A stretch of DNA of 64,000 nt from Sphingomonas kyeonggiensis (lineage in GTDB: Bacteria; Pseudomonadota; Alphaproteobacteria; Sphingomonadales; Sphingomonadaceae), in the NCBI RefSeq assembly GCF_014204495.1, contig NZ_JACHLN010000002.1, forward strand, positions 372,001 to 436,000, written 5' to 3'. This document shows, piece by piece, positions 1-10,581 of the stretch. The notes under the pieces were generated by a model. It made no database searches and was not told the DNA's origin. It saw nothing but the letters and a program-made list of their open reading frames with translations. How positions within the stretch are numbered: the first letter of the stretch is position 1; each line of letters starts with the position of its first letter. A program made the translations under genes and the position numbers.

Positions 1-756
1 GGTGACGACCCACTGCTTCTCGGCGTCGAAATTGGTGTAGCTCTGCTCGTCCTTGAGCAGGTTGAGGACCTGGCCCGAGACACGCGCGGCGAAGGTCTTC
101 GCGGGAGGCGCTTCCCAGGCGTACATCGCCTCGACCTGCTTGCCGCCGACGACGCGGAACACGACCGCCTGGTCGAACGAGCGGTAATAGAGCTGCTGGA
201 GCAGGCTGCTCTGGAACGCCTGCGAATTGACCGGGATCTTGGGGAAATCGCCGGTGAGGTCATCGACCATGGTGCGCGCTTCGGTGGCCCAGCGCTGGGC
301 GACGAGGCCGCGACCCTCCTTGGCGAGGTCCGTCGTCGCGTCGAAGGCGTTGCGCGCGCGCTCCGAGCCCCAGAGCTGGACGCCCGACTGGAACATCACC
401 GATGCCGCGATCACGGTCAGCACAATCGGGATGCTCGCCATCAGGGTGAACACCGCGACGAGGCGGACATGGAGGCGCCCTCCCCCCGCCAGCGCCGACT
501 TGGCGGCGCGGTGGATGGCGATGCGGCGACCGATCAGCACGATCAGCGCGACATAGGGGAGCAGGTTCGCCAGCAGCAGCGATGCGGCGACGCCGGGATT
601 GAAGACCTGGTGCGAGAAATTGCGGACGAACAGGAATGTGGCGACCGGCGTGGCCACGGCCAGCGCCAGCACCACGATCTCCAGCAGCCGGATAGGCGCC
701 AACTGCCGCCCTTTCGGCGTTACCTCGATCAGGGAATCGGCGGTGACGGCATCCAT
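1..756 (-). CDS. ntrY: Nitrogen-regulation sensor kinase NtrY, N-terminal part (cut by window edge)
   Basis: The frame stays open from an ATG at 756 to the window edge, giving 252 codons. The N-terminus has a short cytoplasmic stretch, two closely spaced hydrophobic segments (about residues 20-70), a basic loop, a further hydrophobic segment near residues 85-105, and then a periplasmic-type domain. This is the known layout of NtrY, a membrane histidine kinase paired with NtrX. The kinase core and ntrX should lie to the left of the window. It follows ntrC on the same strand after a 60-base gap, as in the alphaproteobacterial ntrBCYX cluster. Identification rests on topology plus context because the catalytic domains are not visible. 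Confidence 0.85.
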   Translation of the reverse strand, partial: MDAVTADSLIEVTPKGRQLAPIRLLEIVVLALAVATPVATFLFVRNFSHQVFNPGVAASLLLANLLPYVALIVLIGRRIAIHRAAKSALAGGGRLHVRLVAVFTLMASIPIVLTVIAASVMFQSGVQLWGSERARNAFDATTDLAKEGRGLVAQRWATEARTMVDDLTGDFPKIPVNSQAFQSSLLQQLYYRSFDQAVVFRVVGGKQVEAMYAWEAPPAKTFAARVSGQVLNLLKDEQSYTNFDAEKQWVVT

Positions 757-816
757 CGTGGCCAAGCTAGATCGAGATTGTGGCAAAAAGAACACATAAT
801 CGTGCGCAGTCTGTCG

Positions 817-2258
<1,442 letters not shown>

Positions 2259-2262
<4 letters not shown>

Positions 2263-3362
2263 GCCCTGGCCCTTGGGAGAAGAATGCGGAAGACAGTCAT
2301 TTCAGGGGGGCGTTCCCGGGCATATTGGATGATCCCGCCCATGTCGCGGACCAGCTTCTCGACGAGCGGGAGGCCAAGCCCCTTCCCCTCCGGCTTGCCC
2401 GATACGAAGGGCTCGAACAGGTGCTCGGCAATGTCCTCGGGCGCGCCGGGGCCATTGTCCATGACGCAGATCTCGATCGGCAGCGGCACGCGCGGGCGAC
2501 CGGCGCCGGTGCTGACCGACATGCCGTGGCGATAGGCGGTGGTCAGCACGATGCGCGGCTGGGCGAGCCCGCCCAGCGCTTCGGCGGCATTCTTGAGCAG
2601 GTTCATCATCACCTGCTGGAAGGCATCGGGATCGATCAGCACCTGCGGTAGCGAGGGATCGAAGCGCTCCTCGATCACCATGCCGCGGGCAAAGCCGGCC
2701 AACGCAACGCGGCGGGCATGATCGAGCAGCGGATAGACATTGGTCGGCTCGAGCTTGAGCGGCCGCGTGTCGGTGAAGTCCTGCATCCGGTCGATCAGCG
2801 CGACGATGCGGTCGACTTCGGTGGTGATCAGGCCGGTGAGCTCACGGTCCTCGCCCGAGCTGGCGAGCAGCTGCGCGGCGCCGCGGATGCCCGAGAGCGG
2901 GTTCTTGATCTCATGCGCCAGCATCGCGGCGGCACCCACCGCGGCACGGGCGCCGGCGCTGCGGTCGGCGCCCTGCGCCACCCGCCGGGACTGCGGCGCG
3001 TGATGGAGGGTGACGATGCGCCAGCCCGGATGATCGGCGACCATCGTCTCGACGAAATCGACCCGGATGCGGGGGCCGCGGATCGCCTCGATCTCGATGT
3101 CGAAGGCGGCGAAGCCGTGTCCGTCACGCCGATCGACATAGCCGTCGGGCGGGCTGAGCACCGCGTCATAGGGCTGGCCGATCATCGTGGTCTCGGCATG
3201 GTTGAGCATCGCCTCGCACGCGGCATTGGCATGGGCGATGCGGCCGTCGGGATCGATGACGAGGACCGCGACGGGGAGCGCGGCGAACATCTCCGCGAAG
3301 CTGGGGCCGGTGGCGGGCGGCGCAGGCCGCAGCCGCCTCAGGCCGCCGCGCGGGAACGCCAC
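2259..3362 (-). CDS. ntrB: Nitrogen regulation sensor kinase NtrB
   Basis: Cytoplasmic histidine kinase that phosphorylates or dephosphorylates NtrC in response to PII signalling, 367 residues. A PAS domain covers about 20-125, the HisKA motif [11 protein letters not shown] carries phospho-acceptor H150, and the ATPase domain has DNGPGAP (N box region) and GKGLGLPLV (G2 box). There is no membrane segment, as expected for NtrB. The start is a GTG lying 25 bases inside the 3' end of dusB. The pair is therefore translationally overlapped, and a later start cannot be excluded. Confidence 0.96.
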
Positions 3363-4336
3363 GGCGCGTAGAATTCGTCGAGCATCGCCAGCACGGTCTT
3401 GGCGTCGGCTATCTGATTGACCTTGTTGCGGAATTCCGCCGAGCCGGTGAGGCCCTTGGTGTACCAGCCGAGATGCTTGCGCATCATGTTGACGCCGGTC
3501 ATCTCACCATAATGTTCGAGACTATCGACGTAATGCTCGATAATCACACGATATTGTTCGTCAATGCTCGGATCGGCGCGCTCGCCCTTGCCGGTCAGCG
3601 TGTCCATCACCTGGCGCAGCACCCAGGGCTTGCCGTACGCGCCGCGGCCGATCATCACCCCATCCGCGCCCGACTGGCGCAGCGCCTCGCGGGCATCCTC
3701 GACCGTGCAGATGTCGCCGTTGACGATCACCGGGATCTTCACCGCGTCCTTGACCGTGCGGACGAACGCCCAGTCGGCCGAGCCGCGATACATCTGGTTG
3801 CGGGTGCGGCCATGCACCGTGACCATCTTCACCCCGAGATCCTCGGCGATGCGGGCCAGCTCGGGCGCGTTGAGGCTGTCGTGGCACCAGCCCATGCGCA
3901 TCTTGAGCGTGACCGGCACGTCGACAGCCTTGACGCAGGCATCGATCAGCGAGGCGGCGTGCTTGAGGTCGCGCATCAGCGCCGAGCCGGCATCGCCGTT
4001 GGTGACCTTGCGGACCGGGCAGCCCATGTTGATGTCGATGATAGCGGCGCCGCGATCCTCGTTGAGCTTGGCGGCCTCCGCCATCTCGGCGGGCGAGCAG
4101 CCGACGAGCTGCATCGATACCGGCTCCTCGATCGGATCCCAGGCGGCCTTCTGGATCGACTGGCGCGTGTCGCGGATGGCGGCGGCGCTGGCGATCATCT
4201 CGGTGACGTTGAGACCCGAGCCGTAACGGCGCACGGCGCGGCGGAACGGCAAGTCGGTCACGCCGGTCATCGGCGCGAGGATGACCGGGTCTTCGACCGT
4301 CACCGGGCCGATCTGGATGGGGGCGAGTTCGCTCAT
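3338..4336 (-). CDS. dusB: tRNA-dihydrouridine synthase DusB (NifR3)
   Basis: FMN-dependent reductase that makes dihydrouridine in tRNA, 332 residues from the ATG at 4336 ([10 protein letters not shown]). The TIM-barrel start [12 protein letters not shown] is present. The catalytic cysteine is C106 in NMGCPVRKV, and the phosphate-binding signatures VNGDI and [11 protein letters not shown] are intact. An open frame continues 80 codons upstream, but that extension has shadow-type composition and no family precedent. First gene of the dusB-ntrBCYX operon, the arrangement that gave the family its old name nifR3. Confidence 0.95.
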   Translation of the reverse strand: MSELAPIQIGPVTVEDPVILAPMTGVTDLPFRRAVRRYGSGLNVTEMIASAAAIRDTRQSIQKAAWDPIEEPVSMQLVGCSPAEMAEAAKLNEDRGAAIIDINMGCPVRKVTNGDAGSALMRDLKHAASLIDACVKAVDVPVTLKMRMGWCHDSLNAPELARIAEDLGVKMVTVHGRTRNQMYRGSADWAFVRTVKDAVKIPVIVNGDICTVEDAREALRQSGADGVMIGRGAYGKPWVLRQVMDTLTGKGERADPSIDEQYRVIIEHYVDSLEHYGEMTGVNMMRKHLGWYTKGLTGSAEFRNKVNQIADAKTVLAMLDEFYAPWRSRAAA

Positions 4337-4693
4337 AACTATGCCTGAAAAATAGGCAGGCGCACCTACAGGTACAAGCAGATATTGGCAAGTGGACGGT
4401 TCCGGACACGGAAGTTCGCGTTGGTTGCGCGCCAGGCGGGTTGCGCGGTGGCGTTCCGGGGAATGGAAAACGGCCAGGAAGGGCGGAAACACGCGGGTTT
4501 CCGCGGAGTCGATGCGCGCATTGCCTGACGCCTTGAACGCGGATGTTGGCACGGTGCCCTCGTAGCGTTGCGGCAAGCGGTTGCGCGGGCGCGGGAAATC
4601 CGGCGCTCGCTTCGGCGTATCGACAGTTCAAAGAGCGGCCGGCGGGAACCGGCTGAGCTTCGAGGTTGTCAGGGCAGTTCCTACATTGGAAGC
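4337..4693. other. Intergenic region upstream of dusB-ntrBC (357 bases)
   Basis: No convincing gene. The minus-strand TonB-domain gene ends at its right edge and dusB starts at its left edge, so it must hold the operon promoter of dusB-ntrBCYX and the 3' end of the TonB gene. The palindromic motif TTCCTACATTGGAA lies two bases beyond the TonB stop. I could not pick a promoter with confidence. Confidence 0.6.
4678..4691. repeat. Short palindromic motif TTCC-N6-GGAA next to a stop codon
   Basis: On the minus strand it reads TTCCAATGTAGGAA and begins 2 bases after the stop of the TonB-domain gene. The same 14-mer occurs at 62185-62198, and a variant occurs at 52571-52584. Function unknown. Confidence 0.5.
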
Positions 4694-5458
4694 CTATTGT
4701 GCGGTCGCGGGACCCCAGGAATAGCGATGCCACCACTCATTGCTGCGCCATTTTTCTTCGGCCTGCTTCTCGGGCTGGAAGCGGGCGCGGCGGCGGAGGA
4801 GCGCGCAGACCTGGCGATCCCATCTGCGTACGCTGCTCGAGACATCGATCCGGCACGAGCGGACCAACCCGTTCTTCGCGACCTTGAGGGTCACTTCGAT
4901 CTTGCCGCCCCGCTTCAGCAGCTCCGGCGGATAATCGGCCGGCTGGAGCCACAGATCGGGATCGCCAAGCGCCTCGGGCGCAGAGAGATGCTCCGTCGCA
5001 ATGACCGGCACATCGCCGTACACGCCATGATGGACGGTCGGATCTTCCCGGCGCGGCGGAAAGGGCGGCAGTTTCCAGTCGATGCTGACGTTCCAGCGAT
5101 CCGGCGCAGGCTTGCGGTCGCGGCCCAGCGCCGGCGTGAAGCGGGCGCGGCGGATCAGGATGCGGCAGCTGGCTCGGCCCAGCCACTCATATTCGCTGGA
5201 GAGCTGGGTGCAGGCATCGACGCGCCCATCGCTGGCGATATCGAGCAGCACGCCGGCATGCCCTTCCTGCTCGGCACGCATGGCGGCCAGCGGATAATCG
5301 CCATCCGCGAACCAGAGCGACGGGTCGATCCGGGGGCTGGCGCGGATGACGAGGCCGGAGGCCGGGGCGACATCGGGCGCAGCGGTTACGGTCTGGGCAA
5401 GCCCGGGCAGCGGCGCGGCGAGCGTGGCGATGGCCAGCAACGAGAACTGTCGGCGCAT
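4694..5458 (-). CDS. Secreted protein with two TonB C-terminal-like domains
   Basis: 254 residues with a cleavable signal peptide (MRRQFSLLAIATLAAPLPGLAQ, cut near residue 22). Two repeats of the TonB C-terminal fold follow. Each has a central GRV/GLV, then a Cys, then RRARFxP (DGRVDACTQL and RRARFTPA; NGLVRSCRI and RRRARFQPE). There is no N-terminal anchor or proline-rich spanner of classical TonB, so it is probably a periplasmic TonB-like protein rather than the energy transducer. A good ribosome site (GGAAGG) precedes the ATG. It is followed downstream by the TTCC-N6-GGAA motif and lies 14 bases behind a second TonB-domain gene. Confidence 0.8.
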   Translation of the reverse strand: MRRQFSLLAIATLAAPLPGLAQTVTAAPDVAPASGLVIRASPRIDPSLWFADGDYPLAAMRAEQEGHAGVLLDIASDGRVDACTQLSSEYEWLGRASCRILIRRARFTPALGRDRKPAPDRWNVSIDWKLPPFPPRREDPTVHHGVYGDVPVIATEHLSAPEALGDPDLWLQPADYPPELLKRGGKIEVTLKVAKNGLVRSCRIDVSSSVRRWDRQVCALLRRRARFQPEKQAEEKWRSNEWWHRYSWGPATAQ

Positions 5459-5472
5459 GATCCTTCCGGCTC

Positions 5473-5850
5473 CTATTCAGGCTCGCGGGCTTTTGGCGGC
5501 CAATGGAGGATCATGCGAAACTCCGTGGCAAGATTGCCCATCGGCGTGATGGCTGGGGTGAACTCGGCGCGCTTCAGCAGCAGCCTGCAGGTCTCGCGAT
5601 CGAGCCATCGCGATCCGCTGGACCTGACCACCTTGCATCCCCCCACCTGCCCCTGCTCGCCGACAGCCAGGGCAACCTTGACGCTTCGGCGCCCGAGCTT
5701 TCGGCGGATTTCCGCTGGATAGTCGTGATCGGTGATCCAGCTTTCGGGATGAAGGGGGCTCGCGCCGGTCGAGATCATCTCGCTTCGCCCATAGTCCTGC
5801 TCGGGGACATCCTGTTGGGCGAGGAGTGCGAGCACTGTGAGGATGAGCAT
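5473..5850 (-). CDS. Small secreted TonB C-terminal-like domain protein
   Basis: 125 residues from the ATG at 5850, preceded by GGAGG at ideal spacing; a TTG 12 bases upstream is less likely. A hydrophobic leader (MLILTVLALLAQ) is followed by one TonB-type domain with the same Cys/Arg pattern as its neighbour (GQVGGCKVV and LLLKRAEFTPA). It probably forms a two-gene unit with the double-domain protein at 4694-5458. Substrate and partner are unknown. Confidence 0.75.
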   Translation of the reverse strand: MLILTVLALLAQQDVPEQDYGRSEMISTGASPLHPESWITDHDYPAEIRRKLGRRSVKVALAVGEQGQVGGCKVVRSSGSRWLDRETCRLLLKRAEFTPAITPMGNLATEFRMILHWPPKAREPE

Positions 5851-5939
5851 GCGGGCCTCCAATGCCGGCAGATACTATGCGTGCAGTCGGGGAAATCAAA
5901 TGGTGGCAGCGCTACGGGGCATAGGCTAGGCGACTGGCG

Positions 5940-7064
5940 ATGAGGACTGTCGCCATTATCGTCGCCGCCGGGAGCGGCACCCGGGCCGGGGGGAGCGTGC
6001 CCAAGCAGTTCGCGCCGCTGGCCGGCAAGCCGATGCTCCAGCACAGCTTCGATGCCTTGACCTCTCATCCCGAAGTGGACGCTGTTGTCGTGGTAGTTGG
6101 CGAAGGCCAGGAAACGGCGCTGCACGCGGCGCTGGGCGACGTGCCCTTCGCGATCGGTGGGGCGACGCGGCGGGAGAGCGTAAAGAACGGACTGGTGCTG
6201 GCCGGGGATGCGGACCGCGTGCTGATCCACGATGCCGCCCGCCCCTTCCTATCGCACGCCGTTATCGACCGACTGCTGGCGGCGCTGGGCGATCATGTCG
6301 GGGCCATTCCGGGGCTGCCGGTGGCGGATACGCTTGTTTCCGCGTCCGGAGCGTCTGTTTCGCGCGAGGGGCTGGTGCGGGTGCAGACGCCGCAGGCGTT
6401 CCGTGGTGCCGATATCGCCGAGGCGCATGCTGCGTGGCCGGCGGATCAGGAAGCGACCGATGACGCGCAGATGGTGCGCGCGCTCGGCAAGACGGTTGCA
6501 GTCGTGGAAGGGAGCGCGATGCTCGAGAAGATCACCCACCCCAGTGATTTCGCCGCCGCCGAGGCGCGGTTCGGAGCGTCGATGCGGGTGCGGACCGCCA
6601 CCGGCTATGACGTGCACCGCTTTGCCGAGGGCGAGGAGCTCTGGCTGGGTGGGATCAGGGTGCCCCATTCGCGCGGGCTCTCGGGGCATAGCGACGCGGA
6701 TGTGGTGCTGCATGCGATCACCGATGCGCTGCTCGGCACGATCGGCGCGGGCGATATCGGCATGCACTTCCCGCCAAGCGACCCGAAATGGCGCGGCGCG
6801 GCCTCGGCGCAGTTCCTGCAGCATGCGGCCTCGCTGGTGGCAGCCGAGGGCGGTGTGATCGATTTCATCGACGTGACGATCATCTGCGAGGCGCCCAAGG
6901 TGGGCCCGCACCGTGAGGCGATCCGGGCGAGCATTGCCGCGATCCTGGGGCTGCGGGTTTCCGAAGTGAGCGTGAAGGCGACGACCACCGAGCGGCTGGG
7001 GTTCACCGGCCGCGGCGAGGGCATGGCTGCGCAAGCGGTGGCGACGGTGCGGGTGCCGGCCTGA
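5940..7064 (+). CDS. ispDF: Bifunctional IspD/IspF enzyme of the MEP isoprenoid pathway
   Basis: 374 residues, two enzymes in one chain, a fusion typical of alphaproteobacteria. Residues 1-220 are the cytidylyltransferase IspD (IVAAGSGTRAGG, VPKQFAPLAGKPMLQHS, IHDAARPF), which makes CDP-methylerythritol. Residues 220-374 are the cyclodiphosphate synthase IspF (GYDVHRF and GHSDADVVLHA supply the zinc-binding Asp/His residues; TTERLGFTGRGEG at the end). IspE is not in the window. An intergenic repeat arm and a hairpin follow the stop. Confidence 0.97.
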   Translation: MRTVAIIVAAGSGTRAGGSVPKQFAPLAGKPMLQHSFDALTSHPEVDAVVVVVGEGQETALHAALGDVPFAIGGATRRESVKNGLVLAGDADRVLIHDAARPFLSHAVIDRLLAALGDHVGAIPGLPVADTLVSASGASVSREGLVRVQTPQAFRGADIAEAHAAWPADQEATDDAQMVRALGKTVAVVEGSAMLEKITHPSDFAAAEARFGASMRVRTATGYDVHRFAEGEELWLGGIRVPHSRGLSGHSDADVVLHAITDALLGTIGAGDIGMHFPPSDPKWRGAASAQFLQHAASLVAAEGGVIDFIDVTIICEAPKVGPHREAIRASIAAILGLRVSEVSVKATTTERLGFTGRGEGMAAQAVATVRVPA

Positions 7065-7078
7065 GTGATGTCTTGCGG

Positions 7079-7125
7079 TTCCCCGGCGAAAGCCGGGGCC
7101 CAGGGTGTCGGCGCGCGGGACACCC
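7079..7125 (+). terminator. Hairpin behind ispDF, attached to a solitary REP-like arm
   Basis: 7079-7103 is one arm of the repeat family (TTCCCCGGCGAAAGCC and following), which folds on itself. It is followed by a second hairpin, GGGTGTC (7103-7109) pairing with GACACCC (7119-7125) around a 9-base loop. No U-tract is seen, so a terminator role is inferred from position. Confidence 0.45.
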
Positions 7126-7179
7126 TCCCCACCGCCTCAGGGAACGAACTGACTCGCGTCGGCAACATTACGGTGGCAC

Positions 7180-7737
7180 ATGCCCCGCCCTATGGACACG
7201 ATTCTCCCGCCGGAGCTGGTCGCCGCAGCGCGCAAGGTGCTTGAAGCCAATCGCGCAGCCGGGCGCCGCGTCGCCGTGGCCGAGAGCTGCACGGGCGGCC
7301 TCGTCTCGGCCGCGCTCACCGAGATCCCCGGCTCGTCCGACGTCTTCGACGCCGGGTTCGTCACCTATTCGAACGAAGCCAAGCACGATGTGCTCAAGGT
7401 CGGCAGCGACGTGCTGGAGACGTTCGGCTCGGTCTCGATCGCCGTGGCCTGGAGCATGGCGCAGGGCGCGCTGGCGCGGACCCATGCCGATGTCGCGGTG
7501 GCGATCACCGGGATCGCCGGTCCCGATGGCGGCAGCGAGAAGAAGCCGGTGGGCACGGTGGTGTTCGCCCAGGCGGTGCGCAACGCCGATCCCGATCACA
7601 TCGTCGCGGACGCCCGCCATTTCGAGAATAACGGCCGCGCCGGCATCCGCCTTCAGGCGGCGTTGTGCGCGCTCGAGCTGCTGATGCCCGGTGCCGCGGC
7701 CCCCGAGGCGGACGAAGCCGACGTCGAATCGCCGTAG
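7180..7737 (+). CDS. CinA-family nicotinamide-nucleotide amidohydrolase
   Basis: 185 residues, the stand-alone C-terminal CinA domain (PncC type), which deamidates NMN in pyridine nucleotide recycling. Family signatures are AVAESCTGGLVSAAL, the VTYSNEAK segment and GIAGPDGGSEKKPVGTV. The start is the ATG at 7180 or the in-frame ATG at 7192; neither has a strong ribosome site. Its last 85 bases overlap, tail to tail, the gene on the other strand. Confidence 0.92.
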   Translation: MPRPMDTILPPELVAAARKVLEANRAAGRRVAVAESCTGGLVSAALTEIPGSSDVFDAGFVTYSNEAKHDVLKVGSDVLETFGSVSIAVAWSMAQGALARTHADVAVAITGIAGPDGGSEKKPVGTVVFAQAVRNADPDHIVADARHFENNGRAGIRLQAALCALELLMPGAAAPEADEADVESP

Positions 7738-8159
7738 AGGCGGGCGGCGCGTTCCTCGAACGCGTTGATCATCTTGCGCAGTGCCCGGTCGAACATCTGG
7801 CCGGCGAGCATCTCGAACACGCGGTTCTTGAACGCGAAGTCGACGGTGAAGTCGACCAGGCAGCCCCCCTGCCCGTCGCTGCGGAAGCCCCAGTCATTGT
7901 TGAGGTGCTTGAGCGGGCCATCGACATATTCGATGTGCAGGCTGGCCGGGCGTGCCTTGGTGACACGCGAGGTGAAGGTCTCGCGCAGGCCCTTGAAGCC
8001 GACGATCATGTCCGCGAGCATCTGCGTGTCGCTGTTCGAGCGGACGCGGATCGCGCTGACCCAGGGCAGGAATTCCGGATATCTGGCGACGTCGGCCACC
8101 AGGTCGAACATCTGCTCCGGCGTATAGGGCAGCGGGCGGGTTTCGGAATGCTTGGGCAT
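7653..8159 (-). CDS. COQ10/RatA-like polyketide-cyclase (START fold) protein
   Basis: 168 residues. The N-terminal signature PYTPEQMFDLVADVARYPEFLPW and the later LKHLNNDWGF match the family annotated either as ubiquinone-binding COQ10 or as the ribosome-association toxin RatA. In alphaproteobacteria the quinone-chaperone role is the likelier one. The last 25-30 residues are Ser/Ala-rich and are encoded entirely within the overlap with cinA. It lies immediately downstream of lipA on the same strand, with a repeat element between them. Confidence 0.88.
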   Translation of the reverse strand: MPKHSETRPLPYTPEQMFDLVADVARYPEFLPWVSAIRVRSNSDTQMLADMIVGFKGLRETFTSRVTKARPASLHIEYVDGPLKHLNNDWGFRSDGQGGCLVDFTVDFAFKNRVFEMLAGQMFDRALRKMINAFEERAARLYGDSTSASSASGAAAPGISSSSAHNAA

Positions 8160-8169
8160 CGTATCAATT

Positions 8170-8251
8170 CGTCATCCCGGCGAAAGCCGGGATCCCAGGA
8201 GATGATGCGGGGAAAGAGCCGCATGAGATCCCGGCTTTCGCCGGGATGACG
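8170..8251. repeat. Inverted-repeat element (REP/BIME-like), GTCATCCCGG type
   Basis: Two 25-base arms (8170-8194 and 8227-8251) are perfect reverse complements around a 32-base centre. Each arm begins or ends with CGTCATCCCGG and contains its own small hairpin around GAAA. It sits between lipA and the COQ10-like gene. Same family as 20529-20610 and 29344-29426. Confidence 0.85.
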
Positions 8252-8255
8252 GGTA

Positions 8256-9182
8256 TCATTTTCCGGCCTTCGCCAGCTTCGCTTCGCGCGCGGCCTTCAT
8301 CTCGGCGAAGTCCTCGCCGGCGTGATAGCTCGAGCGGGTCAGCGGCGACGAGGCGACCTGGAGGAAGCCCTTGGCCCGGCCGATCGCGCCATATGCCTGG
8401 AAGGCGGCGGGGGTGACGAACTCCTCGACCTTGGCGTGGCGCGGGGTCGGCTGGAGATACTGGCCCATCGTCAGGAAATCGATGTCGGCCGAGCGCATGT
8501 CGTCCATCACCTGATGGACTTCCAGGCGCTGCTCGCCCAGGCCGAGCATGATGCCCGACTTGGTGAAGATCGTCGGATCGAGGCGCTTCACCGTCTCCAG
8601 CAGGCGCAGCGACGCATAGTAGCGCGCGCCCGGGCGGATCGTCGGGTAGAGCCTGGGGACGGTCTCGAGATTGTGGTTGTAGACGTCCGGGCGGGCGGCG
8701 ACGATCGCTTCGATCGCGGCTTCATGCTTGTTGCGGAAGTCCGGGGTCAGGATCTCGATCGTGGTGGTCGGGTTGGCCTTGCGGATCTCCTCGATCACCT
8801 TGACGAACTGGCTGGCGCCGCCGTCGGGCAGATCGTCACGATCGACCGAGGTGATGACGATGTGCTCGAGGCCCATCTGCGCGGCGGCCTCGGCGACGTG
8901 CTGCGGCTCCAGCGGATCGACCTTGCGCGGCATGCCGGTCTTGACGTTGCAGAAGCGGCAGGCGCGCGTGCAGACGTCGCCCAGGATCATCACCGTGGCG
9001 TGTTTCTTCGTCCAGCACTCGCCGATGTTCGGACAGGCCGCTTCCTCGCAGACGGTGACGAGGTTCTTCGAGCGCATCAGCGCCCGGGTCTTGGCGAAAC
9101 CTTCCGAGGTCGGGGCCTTTACGCGGATCCAGTCGGGCTTGCGCTGGCGTTCCGGGCGTGGTGCTGCGGAGAGATCGTTCAT
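8256..9182 (-). CDS. lipA: Lipoyl synthase
   Basis: Radical-SAM enzyme that inserts two sulfurs into octanoyl-lipoyl domains, 308 residues from the ATG at 9182 ([10 protein letters not shown]). Both iron-sulfur clusters are intact. The auxiliary cluster cysteines are C45, C50 and C56, and the radical-SAM cluster is CxxxCxxC at C71, C75 and C78. An in-frame extension of 19 codons upstream is possible but has no family support. LipB is not in the window. Confidence 0.97.
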   Translation of the reverse strand: MNDLSAAPRPERQRKPDWIRVKAPTSEGFAKTRALMRSKNLVTVCEEAACPNIGECWTKKHATVMILGDVCTRACRFCNVKTGMPRKVDPLEPQHVAEAAAQMGLEHIVITSVDRDDLPDGGASQFVKVIEEIRKANPTTTIEILTPDFRNKHEAAIEAIVAARPDVYNHNLETVPRLYPTIRPGARYYASLRLLETVKRLDPTIFTKSGIMLGLGEQRLEVHQVMDDMRSADIDFLTMGQYLQPTPRHAKVEEFVTPAAFQAYGAIGRAKGFLQVASSPLTRSSYHAGEDFAEMKAAREAKLAKAGK

Positions 9183-9307
9183 GGGGGCCAGATAGAGCGG
9201 CTGGGCCGGCGTTTCCAGCCCTGGTTGCACTTTCGTCAAGCTGTGGCCTCCGCAACACTTCGATACAAACCTTGGCAGTCGGAAAAGCGGACGCTAGGGC
9301 ATCCGTC

Positions 9308-9937
9308 ATGACCGACTTCACCGACCTGCTCGACGGCTATCAGCGTTTCCGGACCAGCGAATATCGGCGGCATCGCGACCGCTGGTCGGGGCTGAGCGAG
9401 GGCCAGAGCCCGCGGGTGATGGTGATCGCCTGCTCGGACAGCCGGGTCGATCCGGCGCAGATCTTCGATACCGTGCCGGGCGAGATTTTCGTGGTGCGCA
9501 ACGTCGCCAACCTGGTGCCGCCGTTCGAGGACGATGCGAGCCGGCACGGCGTGTCCGCCGCGCTGGAGTTCGCGGTGAACCAGCTCGAGGTGCCGGAGAT
9601 CCTGGTGCTCGGCCATGGCGCGTGCGGCGGTGTCGGCGCGGCGCTGTCGCAGCGCTTCAAGGGCGCGGCGAACGGCGAAGGCGGGTTCATCGCCCACTGG
9701 GTCGACATGCTCGACGCGGCGCGCGAGCAGGTCGTCGCCAAATATGGCACCGGCCCCGAGGCGGTGCGTGCGCTCGAGCTGGAGACGGTGCGCGTCTCAC
9801 TGACCAACCTCACCACCTTCCCCTTCGTCAGCAAGCGGCTGGCCGAGGGGCGGCTGAAGATCCACGGCGCCTATTTCGCGATCGCGGACGGCGTGCTGCA
9901 CGTGATGGGCGACGACGGCGAGTTCGCGCCGGCCTGA
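9308..9937 (+). CDS. Beta-class carbonic anhydrase
   Basis: Zinc enzyme interconverting CO2 and bicarbonate, 209 residues from the ATG at 9308. The ligands are C42 in ACSDSRVDP (with the D44/R46 dyad) and H103 and C106 in LGHGACGGVGA. Divergent from lipA, with 125 bases between the two starts. The open frame extends upstream, but MTDFTDLLDGYQRF is the usual family N-terminus. Confidence 0.95.
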   Translation: MTDFTDLLDGYQRFRTSEYRRHRDRWSGLSEGQSPRVMVIACSDSRVDPAQIFDTVPGEIFVVRNVANLVPPFEDDASRHGVSAALEFAVNQLEVPEILVLGHGACGGVGAALSQRFKGAANGEGGFIAHWVDMLDAAREQVVAKYGTGPEAVRALELETVRVSLTNLTTFPFVSKRLAEGRLKIHGAYFAIADGVLHVMGDDGEFAPA

Positions 9938-9941
9938 GCGG

Positions 9942-10520
9942 CTAACGCGCCGCCGCGCCGAGGTCGGCGACTTCCTCCAGATAGCGTTTGCGCGGGGTCC
10001 AGCCGCCATCGACGCTGCCGATGATCTTGTGGCGGACCGGGCCGAGCCCGCAGAAGCGCAGGATGTTGCGCTCCAGGCTCTTGAGGCTGTGGGCGCGGTA
10101 GAGCCAGCTATAGACCGGCGCGGGCGTCTGCATCGTCACCACGACGCGCGCCGAGCGGCCCTGGAGCAACGGCTCGGGAAAGCCCTGCTTCACATAGCGG
10201 AACGCGAAATCGGGGCGGAGAAGCTGCTCGAGGAACGCCTTGAACCACGCCGGCACGTCGCCGAGCCAGAGCGGGTAGAAGATCGCGACATGCTCCGACC
10301 AGAGCAGGTCGCGCTGGATCGCCTCGATCACCGGAAGGACCGGCTCCTCGCGATATTCGGCCTGGGTGCGCAGGATCGGGAAATCGAGATCGGCGATGCG
10401 GACGCGGCGGACTTCGTGCCCCGCCCCAACCGCTCCCTCGACATAGGCATCGACCAGCGCATGGCCGTAGCGGGCGGGATCGGGGTCCGGATGGCCATCG
10501 AGCAGGAGGATGCGGGTCAT
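9942..10520 (-). CDS. NAD(P)H-dependent oxidoreductase, flavodoxin-like fold
   Basis: 192 residues from the ATG at 10520. The opening ILLLDGHPDPDPARYGHAL is the FMN-binding loop of the NQO1/KefF/MdaB-type quinone reductases, followed by FYPLWLGDVPAWFKAFLEQLLRP, a strongly conserved active-site segment of that family. Likely a two-electron quinone or nitro-compound reductase; the substrate cannot be told. Its stop lies 4 bases from the carbonic anhydrase stop (convergent). Confidence 0.88.
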   Translation of the reverse strand: MTRILLLDGHPDPDPARYGHALVDAYVEGAVGAGHEVRRVRIADLDFPILRTQAEYREEPVLPVIEAIQRDLLWSEHVAIFYPLWLGDVPAWFKAFLEQLLRPDFAFRYVKQGFPEPLLQGRSARVVVTMQTPAPVYSWLYRAHSLKSLERNILRFCGLGPVRHKIIGSVDGGWTPRKRYLEEVADLGAAAR

Positions 10521-10581
10521 GGCATGATCCTGCCCCGCCCTCTCCCGCTTCGCCTTGCGCAGGGTCAAATGGCCCGGGCGA

